Assembly (NCBI GenBank): GCA_020064725.1
Contig: JAGTWJ010000006.1
Span: 372,001 to 436,000, forward strand
Direction: 5' to 3'
DNA length: 64,000 bases
DNA from: Drechslerella dactyloides
Taxonomy: Eukaryota > Ascomycota > Orbiliomycetes > Orbiliales > Orbiliaceae
Shown here: one piece after another, positions 12,206 through 25,308 of the stretch
Position numbering within the stretch: the stretch's first letter is position 1
How the letters are laid out: the number at the start of each line of letters is the position of its first letter
The notes under the pieces: model-generated
Seen by the model: the letters and a program-made list of their open reading frames with translations, nothing else
What the model was told of the DNA's origin: nothing
Database searches by the model: none
Program-made: the position numbers and the translations under genes

Positions 12206-13035
12206 TTATTTACATGCGCAGTTTTGATATGACCTTGGTTTCTGGAGGGTTACTAGCGCTGCTTTGCATTTTTCTAAGATGAGAATGATTGCGATATAGG
12301 TAGTGACATCTGGCCGCAACTTATTCAAGTTCCATACGGAGCCTGCTCTAGCTTTTCTTCGATGACATGGTGGTTGGATATTGTAGAGAGAAGTTCCATT
12401 TGGCATGAGGATATACTCGTGTACATCCGAGGATCAATCATATCACCCCTGTCCACTCTGTCTGACAAGATACATTTCCTATAATATCGTCATTCGTCGT
12501 AGTATCGCAACGTGCTATGCTGCTGAGCCAAAGATCGGTCTGCAGTTGACGGATTTATGGGCCGATCATGTTATTGAGCGCCAACTCGGTTTGCTTCGTG
12601 CATTTTCATGTGGATTGTGGCTGTAATTCCATGTCATGATAGATTAGTTTTCCGTCTTGGTAGAGTTTCAGTGCACGACAGGCTTCTATGATTTCGAATT
12701 TGATGAATCCATAGTATATTTGGTTGGTGGTTGAAGATGTATCTGGATGTAGGCAAACATAACGCCGCTTGGTGTGTCATAGGAGCGGTGGGATGAGACT
12801 ATGGTTTTGTAGCGGCTTGGTCCAGGATAGGCCGCATTGTTGCTTCTAGCTAGTAGGATGCTTGAACATGTGGATCCATGGAATATATAATGATAGCATT
12901 CATCTCGCGTGGTTTGATCTGTGTTTCGATTTCTAGAGGAAACTTCCCCATGATCGTATGATCTGTTGACTTATTCAAGGTCCGATGGCTCGTTCGGTGG
13001 TTAGACAAGATACCAATATGTACATAAGATATCAC
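12206..13035 (-). pseudogene. Scattered minus-strand coding remnants
   Basis: Two open stretches, 13035-12850 (GKFPLEIETQIKPREMNAI) and 12406-12206 (GSVWNLNKLRPDVTTYI), have coding-like composition. The sequence between them has no open frame of note. Weak evidence on their own; listed because orientation and style match the neighbours. Confidence 0.2.
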
Positions 13036-13793
13036 ATTGTTTTGTTTGATTGAAGTATCAGTTCTGCAGTAACATTTAGTATGAATCTTATGACTGCGGT
13101 AGCTCGGTGGTTGTTTGGGTGTGGTCTTATGAAATATTTGACATGCTCTTGTGGACTCCTGTGTATAACGGAAATAGCATCACTCTTCCTCTGTCTGGGC
13201 CTGGTTTCCTTTGGACCTTTGTTAAGCTTATTGCTTCTTTCATTCCCATGCCCAGTTGACGTTGACTACATCGAGCTGAGATGCTTGAACTGAAAAAAAG
13301 TTCGAATAGCATCGAAGTCGTGTGTGATAACAAAATGCATGAGACTGAAATGAACAGTGAAGAAAGCGTTGCAATGGACGTGACTTTGCTGCTCACCGGC
13401 TTTGATGCATACGCCGACGTCGGAAAATATGGGAACCAATAGGATTTTTATATCTGCATAGGGGAGCTCCGTACTGCAGTGAGCATGAGTCCTTGGAAGA
13501 TATCTCAGTGTATTATGCTGAGGCTCGAAAAGTAAACGACAGACATGTAAGAGGGCTTAGAACTTGTCGAGTCATGTAATGATCCTATTTGTACGCATTA
13601 GTACCTTTGATCAATTCGACAACCATCCTACAGCAAAAGCATGAAGTTTCGATTACTTTCTGCTCCTGAGGCATGTTAAAAGCGCCTGCGGTAGGTTCTG
13701 CAATCGACCCTCGCGCTAAAATTCGATTTGGGTGTAGCTAGCTCATTCAATCTTGTGGTATTCGTCGGAAGTTGGACTTTCGAATTCTACGCG

Positions 13794-14227
13794 TCATGCT
13801 TGTGTACAACATGCAGCTGCAGCGCGCTGATTCCAGCAGCTGGACATGAAACCGTCTATCAACGTGATGCAATGTGCCAATTGGCCGGCGTAATCCATGG
13901 AGTATTCAATCTCTTCATCGTTCGGGTTGAATCATCGGTGACAGATATCTGTCAGATGCATTCTCTGTCTTCTCATCCGTTGTTGGGTACTACCGAGTCT
14001 GGAGGCCTATGATATGCCGTGAAACCTGAGATCACTTCAAAAGAGGTCACCTAGCTGATATATTAATAGAGAGCCATCCTTTCTTTCGTGACTTCTTTGT
14101 TGAATCGATAGTCCTGACGGTAGGTCATAAACACGCTTTGAGCGTCGTTTGCAGGCATGTCTGTAGAACGTTCAAATTCGAGGTACGTGCGGTGGATGAC
14201 GTTCACAATGTATAGTATGGTCGCATG
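13794..14227 (-). pseudogene. Minus-strand coding remnants, unknown family
   Basis: A stretch at 14227-14063 reads without a stop for 54 codons (VNVIHRTYLEFERSTDMPAN, then YRQDYRFNKEVTKERMALY). About 140 bases downstream, 13922-13794 reads NDEEIEYSMDYAGQLAHCIT and on to a stop. Charge and hydrophobic spacing look like folded protein, but neither piece has an ATG at its head or good splice sites at both ends. Possibly two exons or two frames of one decayed gene. Confidence 0.3.
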
Positions 14228-14849
14228 TCAGACTCGCAGTTCCTGCCACAGCCATGAACAGATGAACAATACGATTCTGGCATGTGTATTCTGGGCTCGC
14301 GTGTAATGGGGGTGTTCAGGGAGCAGTTTCGTAATCAATGCTCAGGCTATTGCTTATGGCCAAAGCTGTAGAGCTTGTTGTAAAAATTGGTGAAATTGAG
14401 AAATAGTGTGGGCGATGTCAGGCGGAAAGGTGCAAAGTAGAGGCGCGATCATGGATGTGAGAAATTGGGTTGAGGGCGTGACGTCAGAAAATGTCGGCCA
14501 AGAAGAGGTGTTCATGTTCTGGCATCAGAGAATTCAGTCTACATAGCGAGTCAGACCAGTTCATGTATTCCAGACACCAGCTGCTGGGCTGTACCCAAGA
14601 CAAGAGCTCGCCTGTTCTGCATTCATCTCGAAATTGTATCGAGGTATGGTATATCGTGATATCTCATACGTTGTATGTTGCTGGAGGTGAGGGAAACGGG
14701 CGTTGGAAAATCCCGTTGATGAATGCTATCGTCCCGCATGAACTTTTTCACACCATCTGGGTTGGATTCCTCGTAGCGCGTAGTCGATATGTGCTCGCTT
14801 CGATGTGGTTATACTGTTTTTTTTGGATATATCGATAGACTTTCCATAT

Positions 14850-15662
14850 TTACCAGCATGATTCCTCGCTATGCACGAGAGAATACATCCACAAGACTCG
14901 GATATATCGTTCAGCCATGTAGTCGGAACGATTTGAAGTCGTATCATAATCTGGATGGGTGAAGCGCTTGTGTAGCATGAAGGTGCTGCACGGTCTCATC
15001 GATTGTACTCCACATGGTTCTCGGAGATATCCGCAGACTGACTCCATCTCTCCCTCCATTTGAGAGAGCCATAGCTTCATAATTGACTTAAGACGTTCGC
15101 TTTGAACTGGATACTGATGCGCAATGTTTCCTTCGAAGAGAGCGTGTGATGGAGAACCGTCGTGGAAGCGTATAAATATATTTGAGGCGTCATAATGATA
15201 GTGTAGCAGTCGCGCGCTGAGAGCGTGAGAGAGACTCATGCCGGGACACAATTGAGATCTGTACGGTAGACATGTGCCGGAGTTGATCCTAGCACTAGCT
15301 AATGTATTATTTATCATGATATCGCTTGTTGGTATTGGATCTTTGGACATAAGATCGCGAGAAATCTCCAGATGGGACGGGTGCTGTGTCCATGTAATGG
15401 GTTGCAGAACATAGAAATCGGGTACTGTCTGCCATGCCTGGTCGTTCCGAGACTCGTGCTAGTGATGCCGCATGATAAAGTATTGTCGTAGTCATTACTG
15501 CATGCTTCAATGAACTTTGAGGATGTCATTCATCTGCTCCGTCGTATTGATCGGTGTGTAGTCTCTCCACGTGGGTGGTCTTTGCCGTGCACTTGTGCCG
15601 TTAGCGGTGCCCGTTTTGACGATAGGATAATTCTGGGAGGTGATATGATGTGGTTGTGTATA
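14850..15662 (-). pseudogene. Longest decayed minus-strand coding block in the island
   Basis: Three frames follow one another down the minus strand. 15662-15507 reads SQNYPIVKTGTANGTSARQR, then TTEQMNDILKVH. A middle part in two overlapping frames covers 15529-15307. 15350-14850 is a 166-codon frame starting at an ATG, reading for example LSARLLHYHYDASNIFIRF and KSIMKLWLSQMEGEMES. The frame changes suggest indels in a former gene; one small intact gene at 15350-14850 is an alternative. No family recognised. Confidence 0.35.
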
Positions 15663-18600
15663 ATGCTGAATTCATAAAGACTCGAGGCCAGACAACTGTG
15701 AGCCGGCGGCTGGCCCCGAGACTAAAGACTTATGTGTGAAACTGGATGTGATGCTTCGAACGTCTGAATGGACCCAATTCTGGGATACTGTTTTCTGCAA
15801 CCATTGGTTGGATCTCCGGATATATCGCGAGCAGTCTCTTATCGAAGATACCGTAAGTGTTGGCCCTGGAGATGATTCCATTGCATATATTCCAAGTGTC
15901 CGTCATCCGACGTTGCAAGCCCGTCTCCCGCTAGCTGTTGGGGATAGGAACAACGTCGAAGGGATATCTCTCGATAGATATTGGCCGGCTTCATCAATCA
16001 TTGCAAATTCTAGAGCAACGTAGTATTACATTTGATGGGTTCCGGACCCCATGCACATTGTATACATTACCTTGGTTTCTTGGAGGATCTCTTTAGTTTT
16101 ATCAAATATAAGACATTTCGCCGACGCAAAAATGAAGGATTCGAATCCCAGGTTCGTAATTTCATGGCTTGTATTCGTGGGTTGGGTAAGCCATAGAGAG
16201 CTTAGGGTGAGTAGTAATGACTGAATTCCGGGTTGCTTTCGTCGTCCTTTGTCGGATTAATGCCAAAGTCCTTATGCAAAGGCTGGAGGCCAATAGACTG
16301 GTAGCATCGAGGGGTGTGTAAGATCCATAATGGTATCCTGGATCATATACGCTTTGCCTATGATGACTTTGAGAAATGTTGTCCACAAATGTCAGGACGC
16401 GCGAAAATTCAGTTTCCGCCGCTTTTGATCCATGAGACAAAACATGCTTCTTTGATAATCATTTGGATTGTCGTCTCAGCTGGCTGATATACCTCAGCAA
16501 GTAAATAAAGTGCATGTGTCACTGTAGACCCTGGTTCGCCTCGACTATACGGTGACCGGATATATAGCACTTCTGATTATCGGCTTCGCTATCGCGATGC
16601 TGTGCTGTGCATAGGAGAACATGGGGAAAGGATTGTTCAGCTGAGTTGATACGTGGTAGATTGATAGGATTATCTTGCATGGTGGTGTGATGATTCGAGT
16701 TATCGTGGTGATAGACAGTGATTTGTGTGCGATCACGTCCCTGATCAACTGAGGACAATGTAGTCGAAGGTTCTAGTGTCAACGCTCATATCGTGGCAGT
16801 TGTTTCTCGATCATATATCCTGTAAAGCGACACCTGTCTAAGATTCGAACATTCCAAGCGAGGAGATTGGATTCGACGTGCGAATGTATGTACGTATGAC
16901 CGTCGTATATACGGGGGTGGTGCTATTGGGCGGAAGATATGGTACGTGCAGTATGCAACATGTCGTGATGTTATGACTCTCCGACGATAGTCGACTATTA
17001 GAAGCGTGTGTGCTTTGAGTCATGTTTCGGTCCTGGGACAGGCTTCGTGAAAGTGTTTCGCGGACATTATACGAGAATGCCTTTTTTTTTCTTTGGCGTC
17101 GACATGTTGTAGCCTCTGGTAGCCGTGAGAAGAATTATAAGAAGAAAAGGACGGTCATGAACACGATGTGCTGTCAACGGAAACCCCATTAATGCTGAAG
17201 AGGTGGGATAGAGACGAGCGGAGGCTCGAGGGAGTAAAATAATGCATAGCTCATAACCTATCAGGATGACTCTCGGTCATATAAAGGTCGGTGAATCGAT
17301 GAGCGATATGGTTGGTACCATTAGATTAGATCTATAGAGAGATATCCGCACAGTGCGTATGGGCGGTCGATGATATGAACACTTGAACTTCGAATACTTC
17401 GGGTTTTCAGTTACAAGACATTTTGGATTGGGTTTCTGGGGATTTCGTCCCCAGTACCGTAACTTGTTTGAGGATATTCATACCTCGGAAGTATATCGCT
17501 TTTCCAGCAGTGGGTGTGATACAAAATACTTTGTCAACTGCGAGAAATATGTATTTGCGTTTTATCATGATTTGGGCGGTGCTTTGTCGTATGCCATAAT
17601 GTGTAATCAGGCTGGCATGTCACTTATCAGGGTTTTGATGGACAAAAAGGCTGCCACTATTATTATAAGAGAACCGAAGTCCGCATATATCCTGTCAGTT
17701 TTAGTAGGTCTAGCATCGCTAGAAACTCTATTCTCACTGGCTAGCTGATTTCTTAGTCATATTTGATCAATATTGAGATATGGGTCCCGGGGTTGAATAT
17801 TATTCCGATGTTCATCATCATTATAATCTTCTTCGTCGTGACCAATACCAAATTGGAATGGTAGGGTCATTAGTATCATGGACTCGTTGGCATGTAGGAG
17901 AGGGCGTCATTATCTCGGACTCAGGGGGGATCTAAAATCCTGGCGAAACCTCGGTCAGAATCCGAAAGTGTGTGGATAGTGATACTATCAGCGAAGTCAT
18001 TCTGTATGAATAAGCATTATGTACCTAATGAATACCATGCTCAAGTAGGCGTCTTGGATTAAACGATATCCATCACCATGCTCCAGTCTGGTCCACCGCT
18101 GCATCGAAATTGTGAAAGAACCCAAGGGCTCGATCATGCCCTGGACATATAGCACGGACTTGCATGCGAATGGCAAATTGTCTCCTTCGAAATTTTGTAT
18201 CATTCGTTATTCTCGACTATTGTCAGCTTACTGGTATCTAGTCATGCGATATAGTGAAGCTGAAAGCAGGAGGTATCGTTCTTCAAACATTGATGTATTA
18301 TCGATGCAGCGTGTGCTTTCGTACTAGGTAAGGGGGAATAGTCTGGAGGCCAGGCTTGTGAAAATATATAGTTCTCGCAAACGGTCATGTCAATGCTCTA
18401 GGATATTGTCGAGTAAGGCGCCTCTGAAGCCCAGGTTTTAAAGGTAAAAGCATAGTTCAAATTTCTACTTTATTGATTTCCTGCTCTCACCTTTGTCAAG
18501 GGTCCTAAAGCTTGGCAAAATCTACAGCCTGTATAGACATATGAATTTCAGTATGAAAATGTTGCCTTCTTAATTTATTATTATATGTTGCCAAGAAAAT

Positions 18601-21177
18601 CTATAGACAGCATTCATATACATTCAGGCTTTCACAGTTAAGGTAGAGACTTTATAGCATTCTTCCTGAGGTTTGAAGGACTGGATCCATGTGTATCTGG
18701 ATTGTTGAAATCATCGTTTCCCAGACCAGGAAGGATTGCGAATTTACTAGCGGTTCAACTCATACACCACTCTCTTGGAGCTAGTGACTTGATAATAATG
18801 TTTTATAAGTTTGCACTCGTTCACTCTGCCTAACCCCAACGTAGAGCATAGGATCATAAGATTGATTCTGATGCCACTTTCCATAGACTAAGTTGAGATT
18901 AAGAGTGAAGATCGGACTTTGCTCCGTAAAATATTCTCTCGTTTCAGAGTCGGACCACTAAATTTATAGAAATTTTTCTTGTTAATCAGCCAACCAGCTG
19001 GAGAAGCTTGAAGTCATAGATGCGTATTCCTAGCTTGTCTATGGTATAAGACTAACTCTGATCCAGCTGCTGTGTGCCCCGCGACTACCACTAGTTCCTT
19101 TATTAAAGTCATAATGTTGTGAGATGGTCTGGGATCATGCATTTGTCGTAGTGGTATGGGTTGCGCCTTGTGGCAAGGAAGGGTTTGGTTTACGAGACCA
19201 GGGTTGCGCAACATTGGCCGCATTGTTCCAGCTAATGCGCAATTGCACCATCGAGTATTTATTGCATATATATATTGATACAAAGGCTAATAACTTGGCT
19301 CATCTGTCCGTGGAATCATTGCCAATATCGTGACTGTTGTCCGTTCAGTGGTAGATGCAACTTTTTGGTGACGGGCAATATTGTTGGAAACTACTTCACA
19401 GATCATCTTACAGCTGCAGGAAGCATGCGTTGGCGGTGCGCATTCGATTCGGTCCCAAACGAGACAAAGCTGGACGATTAGTGACCATGCGACTGCCGTT
19501 GTAGAGATTCCTGGGATTGACATCAGGCTAGTTTGTATCCATATCTCAGTAGAACGACCATCATTTCTTCGTCCATTTGTTGGAAAGGTTGCAACGTCAA
19601 GCAGACAATGAATGCATGCCCTTGCCTCCATTGGTTCCCCAGAAGTATCATGCTTAGATGTAAGACGCATAGGTACAGCAACTGCGTGTCCCTGCTTCAT
19701 ATATATGTCGACTCACACTTGGAAATATATCAAGCTATATACATTCGCCTATGAAGTGCCATTGATATAATTGCAGTGGTGGTAGGCAATATAACACCAG
19801 GTCTATTGTGATATATAATGCTCGCGGAGACGTTCCATCTTCGTGTCCATGTAGTTGTGTAGTAGATAAAAAAATACCGCATTTCCCTGCGCGTAGAGAG
19901 TGGATATCGAACGGCGCTACTGGCTCTTCTCGGTTGAATTATACCCATGATATAAGAATCTTAAGGTCTGCTTGCGGTGTTCATCATTGTACAGACAGTA
20001 GTCCTTGCCTGTTCAGATCTGAACTTCGAATTTATTGGTTTAGGAGAACATCTTCGGTCGAGGTAGGACCAAAAGTGCCTGCGGATATCAGTATCACAGC
20101 CTTATATTGAATTCACTTCCCATGAGTCAAACTCAGATTCAATTGAGCATCACAGTGTTCTAGGATCTGGATCTAACAGATATCTCTCGTGACATGTGAT
20201 CTTCTCATATACTAGTCCGCGTGTCTTTGATCATAGGGCAGTAATCTCCCTTTCGTGCGCCTTTCGTCAGATGGAAGCCAAATCCAGTTTATATGTCGCA
20301 TGTTTGTATGAAGAGAGTAGGAAAGGGAGAATCTTGATCAACCGATCTCAACTCTGCTATAGTATATTGCGAAGCTTTCTTTGTTCACCTGATCGGCTGC
20401 CCGAGCAGGTGAACTATTACTCTCTGACTGACTTTTGTAATATCTGCCTGTTTCGATATCTGGGCGATTGGTATATATATGAAATGAGCCAACTCCTGGG
20501 GCTAGACTTACCGTTTTCGGCCTATCGTTATCATTTTGTGTATTCTGCTGGAGGAGTTTTGTAGATTGTTATCCTCATATTCCTCGGGGATGCTGTCATT
20601 GCGCTTTTGATATGAAAGACGGCTCGTCATAGGACCAATACGAATATCATGATATGTAGGAATATCACGAACATAGCCATATCAAAATCATGCTATGCTA
20701 AGGATGGTTTTCGGTGTTATCGAAATCATTTGGTTTAGATTATCGTAACAGACATTTCTGGATGGCCTGTAAATTTCTCATGACGCAGTCTTCTCAACGG
20801 GTCTATGATGTACATTATAAGAGGACTTGAGTGTCTCTTCGCAATTTGAGAGATGCTACTGCTGTTGCATGCATTATAAGATATAAGTAGGTATATATGG
20901 GTTCCTCGCACGATTGGAATATATCAGTGTCCAAAGTTTAAGTAGACACTACCTCTGATCGGCATTTGCCTAGATCTGGGGGACTGTCATGTTTTGATAA
21001 AGTGAGGTGAAGGAAGGAGGAGAAAGAAGGTGAAGATGTTAAGTTGCAAGTGAAGAAAGCCTTTTATAGCTGCGCCGGCTCAGCGTTGACAGGAACATTC
21101 CATCGACATCTACAGACATCCACCATGGCACCATCCAGAGACCACGACAAACCACAGCTTTGCTCTCGGCGCCCGGT

Positions 21178-22613
21178 ATGACAAACGCGCCGCTGCCGGT
21201 CTCAGCATCGGACCTGCTCTCGCAAGCTCGGCTCGCTGCTGCTCGTCCACCACGCCCGCCACTGCAGACATCCTCGCCGTCCGTTGATGCCGCGATAGGC
21301 GGCGTGCAGTATGGCCGTATTACGTCACTACAGTGCGACGCTGGCACCTACGGGACTCTGGTAGCTACTCCATAACGCAGCGCTGACCAGAAATGCAAGA
21401 TGAATATGCAGAGTTATGCTAATGGGTGGAGATTTTAGCTCGCATACCACATCGTAGCATCGTACCTGCTCGCCGTCACTGATGAAGGCGCACAGGCCGC
21501 CTACGTCGACGCGACGGGCGCCTTTTCTCCGGTTACACTGCTGCAAGTGTTGATGCGCAGAATAATATTGCAACAGACTGCAACGCAGGCGCAGGAGGGA
21601 GAAACGGCGAAGGTGCGCGAGAGGGCTGCACAGCTGTTGGACCGCGTGCAGTATATGCGCGCCTTTGATTTCGACGGCGTTGTCGAGGCTATCGATGAGG
21701 TCGCTGTGGGGATACAGACAGAGGTAGCTGAGGATGGAAATATCAGTAGGGAAGAGGTCAGCGTGGTACATGAGACTGAAGAGCGGCCGCCTGCAGCCGG
21801 CGATGTAGAAAGTTCGTCTGAAGGTGAAGTGCGGAGTGTCATCCCAGACTCGCTAGCGGACTCTGATGAGGAGATACTCTGGCCGCTGCCACCGGGGCTG
21901 AAGGATGACCCCGGTTTACGCAAGGAGAGGCTGAAGGAAGAGAGCGAGAACACGACGGGGCAGCAAAATGATGCAGAAGAGCATACACCATTAGAGGCAG
22001 ATAACGCTACTACTCCACCCCCTGCGAAACAAGAAGAGAGCAAGAGAGCTGGCTTGTTAGTCATTGATAGCATCTCGCGGCCAGTGGAAGAACTGCTGGA
22101 CACAAACGAAGTTACAGCACATGTAGCCCTGATGCAGCTCTCAAGAAAGCTGAGATCACTAGCTCAGGACCGAGAAATGGCGATTCTGGTAAGCTTGCCT
22201 GACGCTGAGATTATTATCGAACGATTCTAACACTCCCAGCTTCTCTCGAGCCCAGTTGCCCAGTATACGAAGGGCAAAGAGCAGAGGGACGTCTATGCCC
22301 GAGATATCAGTATATTCGCTGGCATAAAGCCCATAGACCGGCTCGTCCGTACTCTCGACGACGGCGTCGACATGAGCATTATGGTATCGCGGTATACCAG
22401 TCAGCGTGAAAATCGTAAACGACGAAGCATTGGACCAGAAACGTTTGTGGTTGAGGTTCTCAGCCAGCGATACGGCAACGGCGCACAACAATGGGGGGCA
22501 TTCTCGATCAAGGTCTGTGACTCTATCGGTAGGAGATTGCGTAGCATTAACTAACATTTTGACAGGATGGGGTTCAGCTGGTCGATATTTGGCCGACTAC
22601 AAAAGACAAATGA
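21178..22613 (+). CDS. Rad51-family recombination paralog with degenerate Walker A
   Basis: Rad51 paralogs assist Rad51 filament assembly in homologous recombination. Exons read 21178-21360, 21439-22188, 22240-22512 and 22566-22613 (417 residues). The start is the first ATG of the frame. The RecA-like fold is visible: SVDAAIGGVQYGRITSL (about 36-51), a Walker A position CDAGTYGT (53-60) then LAYHIVASYLL, an AAYVDATGAFSP strand, LLDRVQYMRAFDFDGV, Walker B LLVIDS (about 267-272), and LSRKLRSLA. A long acidic, low-complexity insert precedes Walker B. In Walker A the usual GK[ST] is GT, so the catalytic lysine is missing. It most resembles the Rad51D/XRCC2-type paralogs of fungi, but the exact orthology is open. 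It ends 249 bases from the convergent F-box gene. Confidence 0.75.
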
Positions 22614-22862
22614 TGACACTTCACAGTATTTATTCAAGCGCTTAATCTTTGACGTATTCAGCAGTCAGATACATCATTGATTAGACTACAAAGATGACAC
22701 TCTGGGCATATATTACTCTCAATGGAGTAGAAAAATATTGCATTGCAACGGAATTTAATGCTGGGCGCACTATAGCGCTTGCGGGTTTGGCTCGCAAGCC
22801 AGACGCCTTCCTTTGGCTGCGAAGCTCGAAGTAGCCTCGAGACTAGCTGCGAAGCTTGCAGG

Positions 22863-24662
22863 TCAAGATTCACAGCAGCGGCTACCCGGTTGATTCCAAT
22901 CCAATTCGTAGGCCAACTGTAGCTCGTCGCTCAGTGCCTGAGAACCGACCAATTCCTGCAACCATGGCAGCAGATACATCCAAGCGAGCTTGTGAGGCCC
23001 TTCGCGTAGTGTATTAGTTCCGGGCTCCGGACCAGGAGCTAAGAGTAGACTGGTTATCGCAGCCAGATCAGCCGGGTGGGTCGGTTTATCGCCAAGATTC
23101 TTCATTGATGAGGCTGAAACTGACGACCAGGAGGCTGGTGCTTCATCTTCCAAGTCTTCATCTTCTTGTTCAGAATCTTCATCATTATCACCATCGTCAT
23201 TCTCATCCTCTTCCTGGTAAAACTCCTCCTCATAATTCTCCTCCTCGACATTCTCCTCTTCATTTTCTTCCCCACATAACTGTTCGCGCATAATAGCTTC
23301 TTGTTCGTGATCAAGCCACTTGAGTGAGATCCTTGTTGTGTTCGTTGTTCGAGCATCATTCCGCAGAAAATGAAACACCAGCTCCTCTGGCCGGGAGAAA
23401 CAGTACATACTTACGAGTTCTTGAACGAGCTCCCAGAATTCTTCTCTCATACAGCAGGGAACGTCGAAGCCAAATGGGCCAAGTATATCATCACGCTGGG
23501 GCGCAACTCTGGGATCGCCGTACGGAAAAGGCATCGAGATTTTCCGTAGACATGGGAAAGCCTTCAGTCGGGTGTAGTCCTTCTATCGCATTTTCCGGTT
23601 CAAGAATCGGTTCGTTAGCAGGAACTCAAAAATAAGGGATCAATCTGCCTATCCTACCATTTTTTGCGCAAGCCCGCCGTCGATATAAAGCTCCTCCAAG
23701 TTTGGGAACAGAAAGCTGAACGCATTCAGATAAACCGTCACTGGCGGGCATCTCTTATCCTCGAGGTATAGTCTCTTGAGATCTGATGCCTGCATCCGAT
23801 CGAACTCCATATACTCCCAACTTCTTCGGACGGGATCGTTTTCAATATCTTTCCAATCAACTACAACCTTGACATCCTGCAGGAAACTTTGGTGACCGAT
23901 GAATGCCAGGCTGATGCCCAAATCGAGGAAAAACTGGGTGACCCAAGTAGCGCTCAGCGCTCGGATCCTCAGGTCAAGCGACTCGACTGGCAGCTGAACG
24001 ATGTTTTGGGACATCTGCCGCTCACGTTCAGCCACGAACATCCTTTCCATAGGAACCAGACTATTTTCCAGGTCATCCTGGTTTTCATCGTCGACGGTAA
24101 GGCAGAACGCGAAGCTGCTGAAACGGTTACATGTCTCTGGGACCACGCAAGAAAACACGGTTGAGAGTGCGACCAAGTCGCAGCCACCGCCGCCACTCGT
24201 GCAGAACCGTAGTCCGAGTCCTTTGCCCTCTGGTCGAGAGGATATAAACTCGTTGTAAGGTGTGGTGTACGTGCTAAAATATTCGCCCGTATTGCTATGC
24301 CAGACATCCTTCGTGACGTCTATTGAGACGGTGCTGTCGTGGTTGATTACACGAACGTCAGACCTCTTACAACGCGATACTCATCCTTTTACTCGACGAC
24401 CCTATTACAGCAGGAAATGGCTAGGGACTTACTCGAACAGATAGTATACCCCCGATTCCCTTAGTAGTTCTAGTGTCCTTGGTGTCTTGATAATGTGCGG
24501 CAAACTGAGCGGGAAGTGGTACTTCAAAATCAACACGCGCATGCATGCGATATATGAATCGCGCGACGTCTGCGCAAGTGCAATCAGTTCGCACGGGCCG
24601 CAGTGCCAGAGCGTCTCGCCAACAAGCTCTGGTGGAAGGGGTATCGTATTGCCCCACGACAT
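22863..24662 (-). CDS. F-box protein with acidic C-terminal domain
   Basis: Likely substrate receptor of an SCF ubiquitin ligase. Exons (minus) read 24662-24433, 24333-23658 and 23582-22863, giving 541 residues. The F-box is at about residues 7-45 (PLPPELVGETLWHCG, then ALAQTSRDSYIAC). The middle has leucine-rich strands as in fungal F-box/LRR-like proteins (FPNLEELYIDGGL; TRLKAFPCLRKISMPFPYG). Residues about 405-450 are almost all Glu/Asp/Asn, followed by a normal C-terminus. The two inner exon joins restore frame exactly and link sections matching the neighbouring paralog. Substrate unknown. The start was chosen at the ATG just before the F-box; an upstream extension is possible but less likely. 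Confidence 0.75.
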
Positions 24663-25308
24663 TTTTACAGAATTTATAAACGTATTGTGACCGCAGGAGA
24701 AAATGTAGATGAGTAAAGGATCGGAAATCCAGAACAATGTCAACGTGATGGTGATGCTGGTGTCACACAACGAGCGAGAACAAGGGGTCACAGTTCAAGG
24801 CTGGCGCTCTTTGCCGAGAGGATGCCTGAAAATGGACGGAGCAGAACGCTCGGACTGCGCCCGGAGCCCCGTATTCGTATCAGATAAGATGTTCGTGCGC
24901 GTGCACAGACGTACAAGGTATTCTAGAGTTGACGTCAGACATGTTCTTGCTTATACTACGCCGAGCTAATCCTCTGGTGGTCTATCTACAAGCTGCAACA
25001 CTAAAAATCTACGGATACAAAGGTCTGAACTCGCCCGCTTAGGACTTGCCAGCTGCGATACACGTGCAGTGGTAGACATTCTGAAGGTACAATTACTGGC
25101 GTATAAGCCTCTGTATGACAGCGAGACAAAAATGCGACAGGCAAAATTTAAATTGATATGTCCAGTCTATGACGTTGGCGATTCCAGATATCGCATCCGA
25201 AATCCAACATGCAAGAAGCAGTCGTGCTGAAATATTGCAGCCGCGTGGGTAAGCCACCCAACCGCGAGAAGACGCCCTAAAGTCCCCCCTGTGACGCGTT
25301 AAAGCGCC
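24663..25308. other. Intergenic between the two F-box genes
   Basis: Upstream region of the first F-box gene and downstream region of the second. I looked here for a third exon matching the missing C-terminal part of the second F-box gene and found none. No other feature seen. Confidence 0.5.

Larger units (their letters stand above)
6274..21177. other. 14.9-kb island without an intact gene; decayed coding sequence on the minus strand
   Basis: No gene with a continuous, family-consistent exon chain was found here. The DNA is visibly lower in GC than its flanks. By eye the + strand is G/T-rich over about 6.6-17.4 kb. Short stretches of natural-looking protein recur almost only on the minus strand, each ended by a stop or a shift into another frame within 40-170 codons. 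The clearest are listed separately. One carries helicase motifs. CpG and CpA are still common, so this does not look like extreme repeat-induced point mutation. I read it as old pseudogenes or mobile-element genes. I see no reverse transcriptase, integrase or transposase motif and no clear terminal repeats. Confidence 0.6.

Noticed and set aside
16136..16150. GGATTCGAATCCC, like the T arm of a tRNA
   Set aside because: No matching acceptor, D or anticodon arms within 80 bases on either strand.
17383..17748. 121-codon + strand frame in the island
   Set aside because: Single frame with no family match, opposite in strand to the other coding traces; could be chance in this length of DNA.
20196..20564. 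122-codon + strand frame near the island's right edge
   Set aside because: Same reason: no motif, no splice neighbours, isolated.
6274..21177. Classic RIP-mutated transposon cluster
   Set aside because: CpG and CpA remain frequent by eye and no transposon enzyme motif was found. Not excluded; needs the RIP indices.
22863..23534. Separate small gene starting MPFPYGDPR
   Set aside because: A splice acceptor upstream links it in frame to the F-box gene, and the joint (TRLKAFPCL...MPFPYG) is typical of such proteins.
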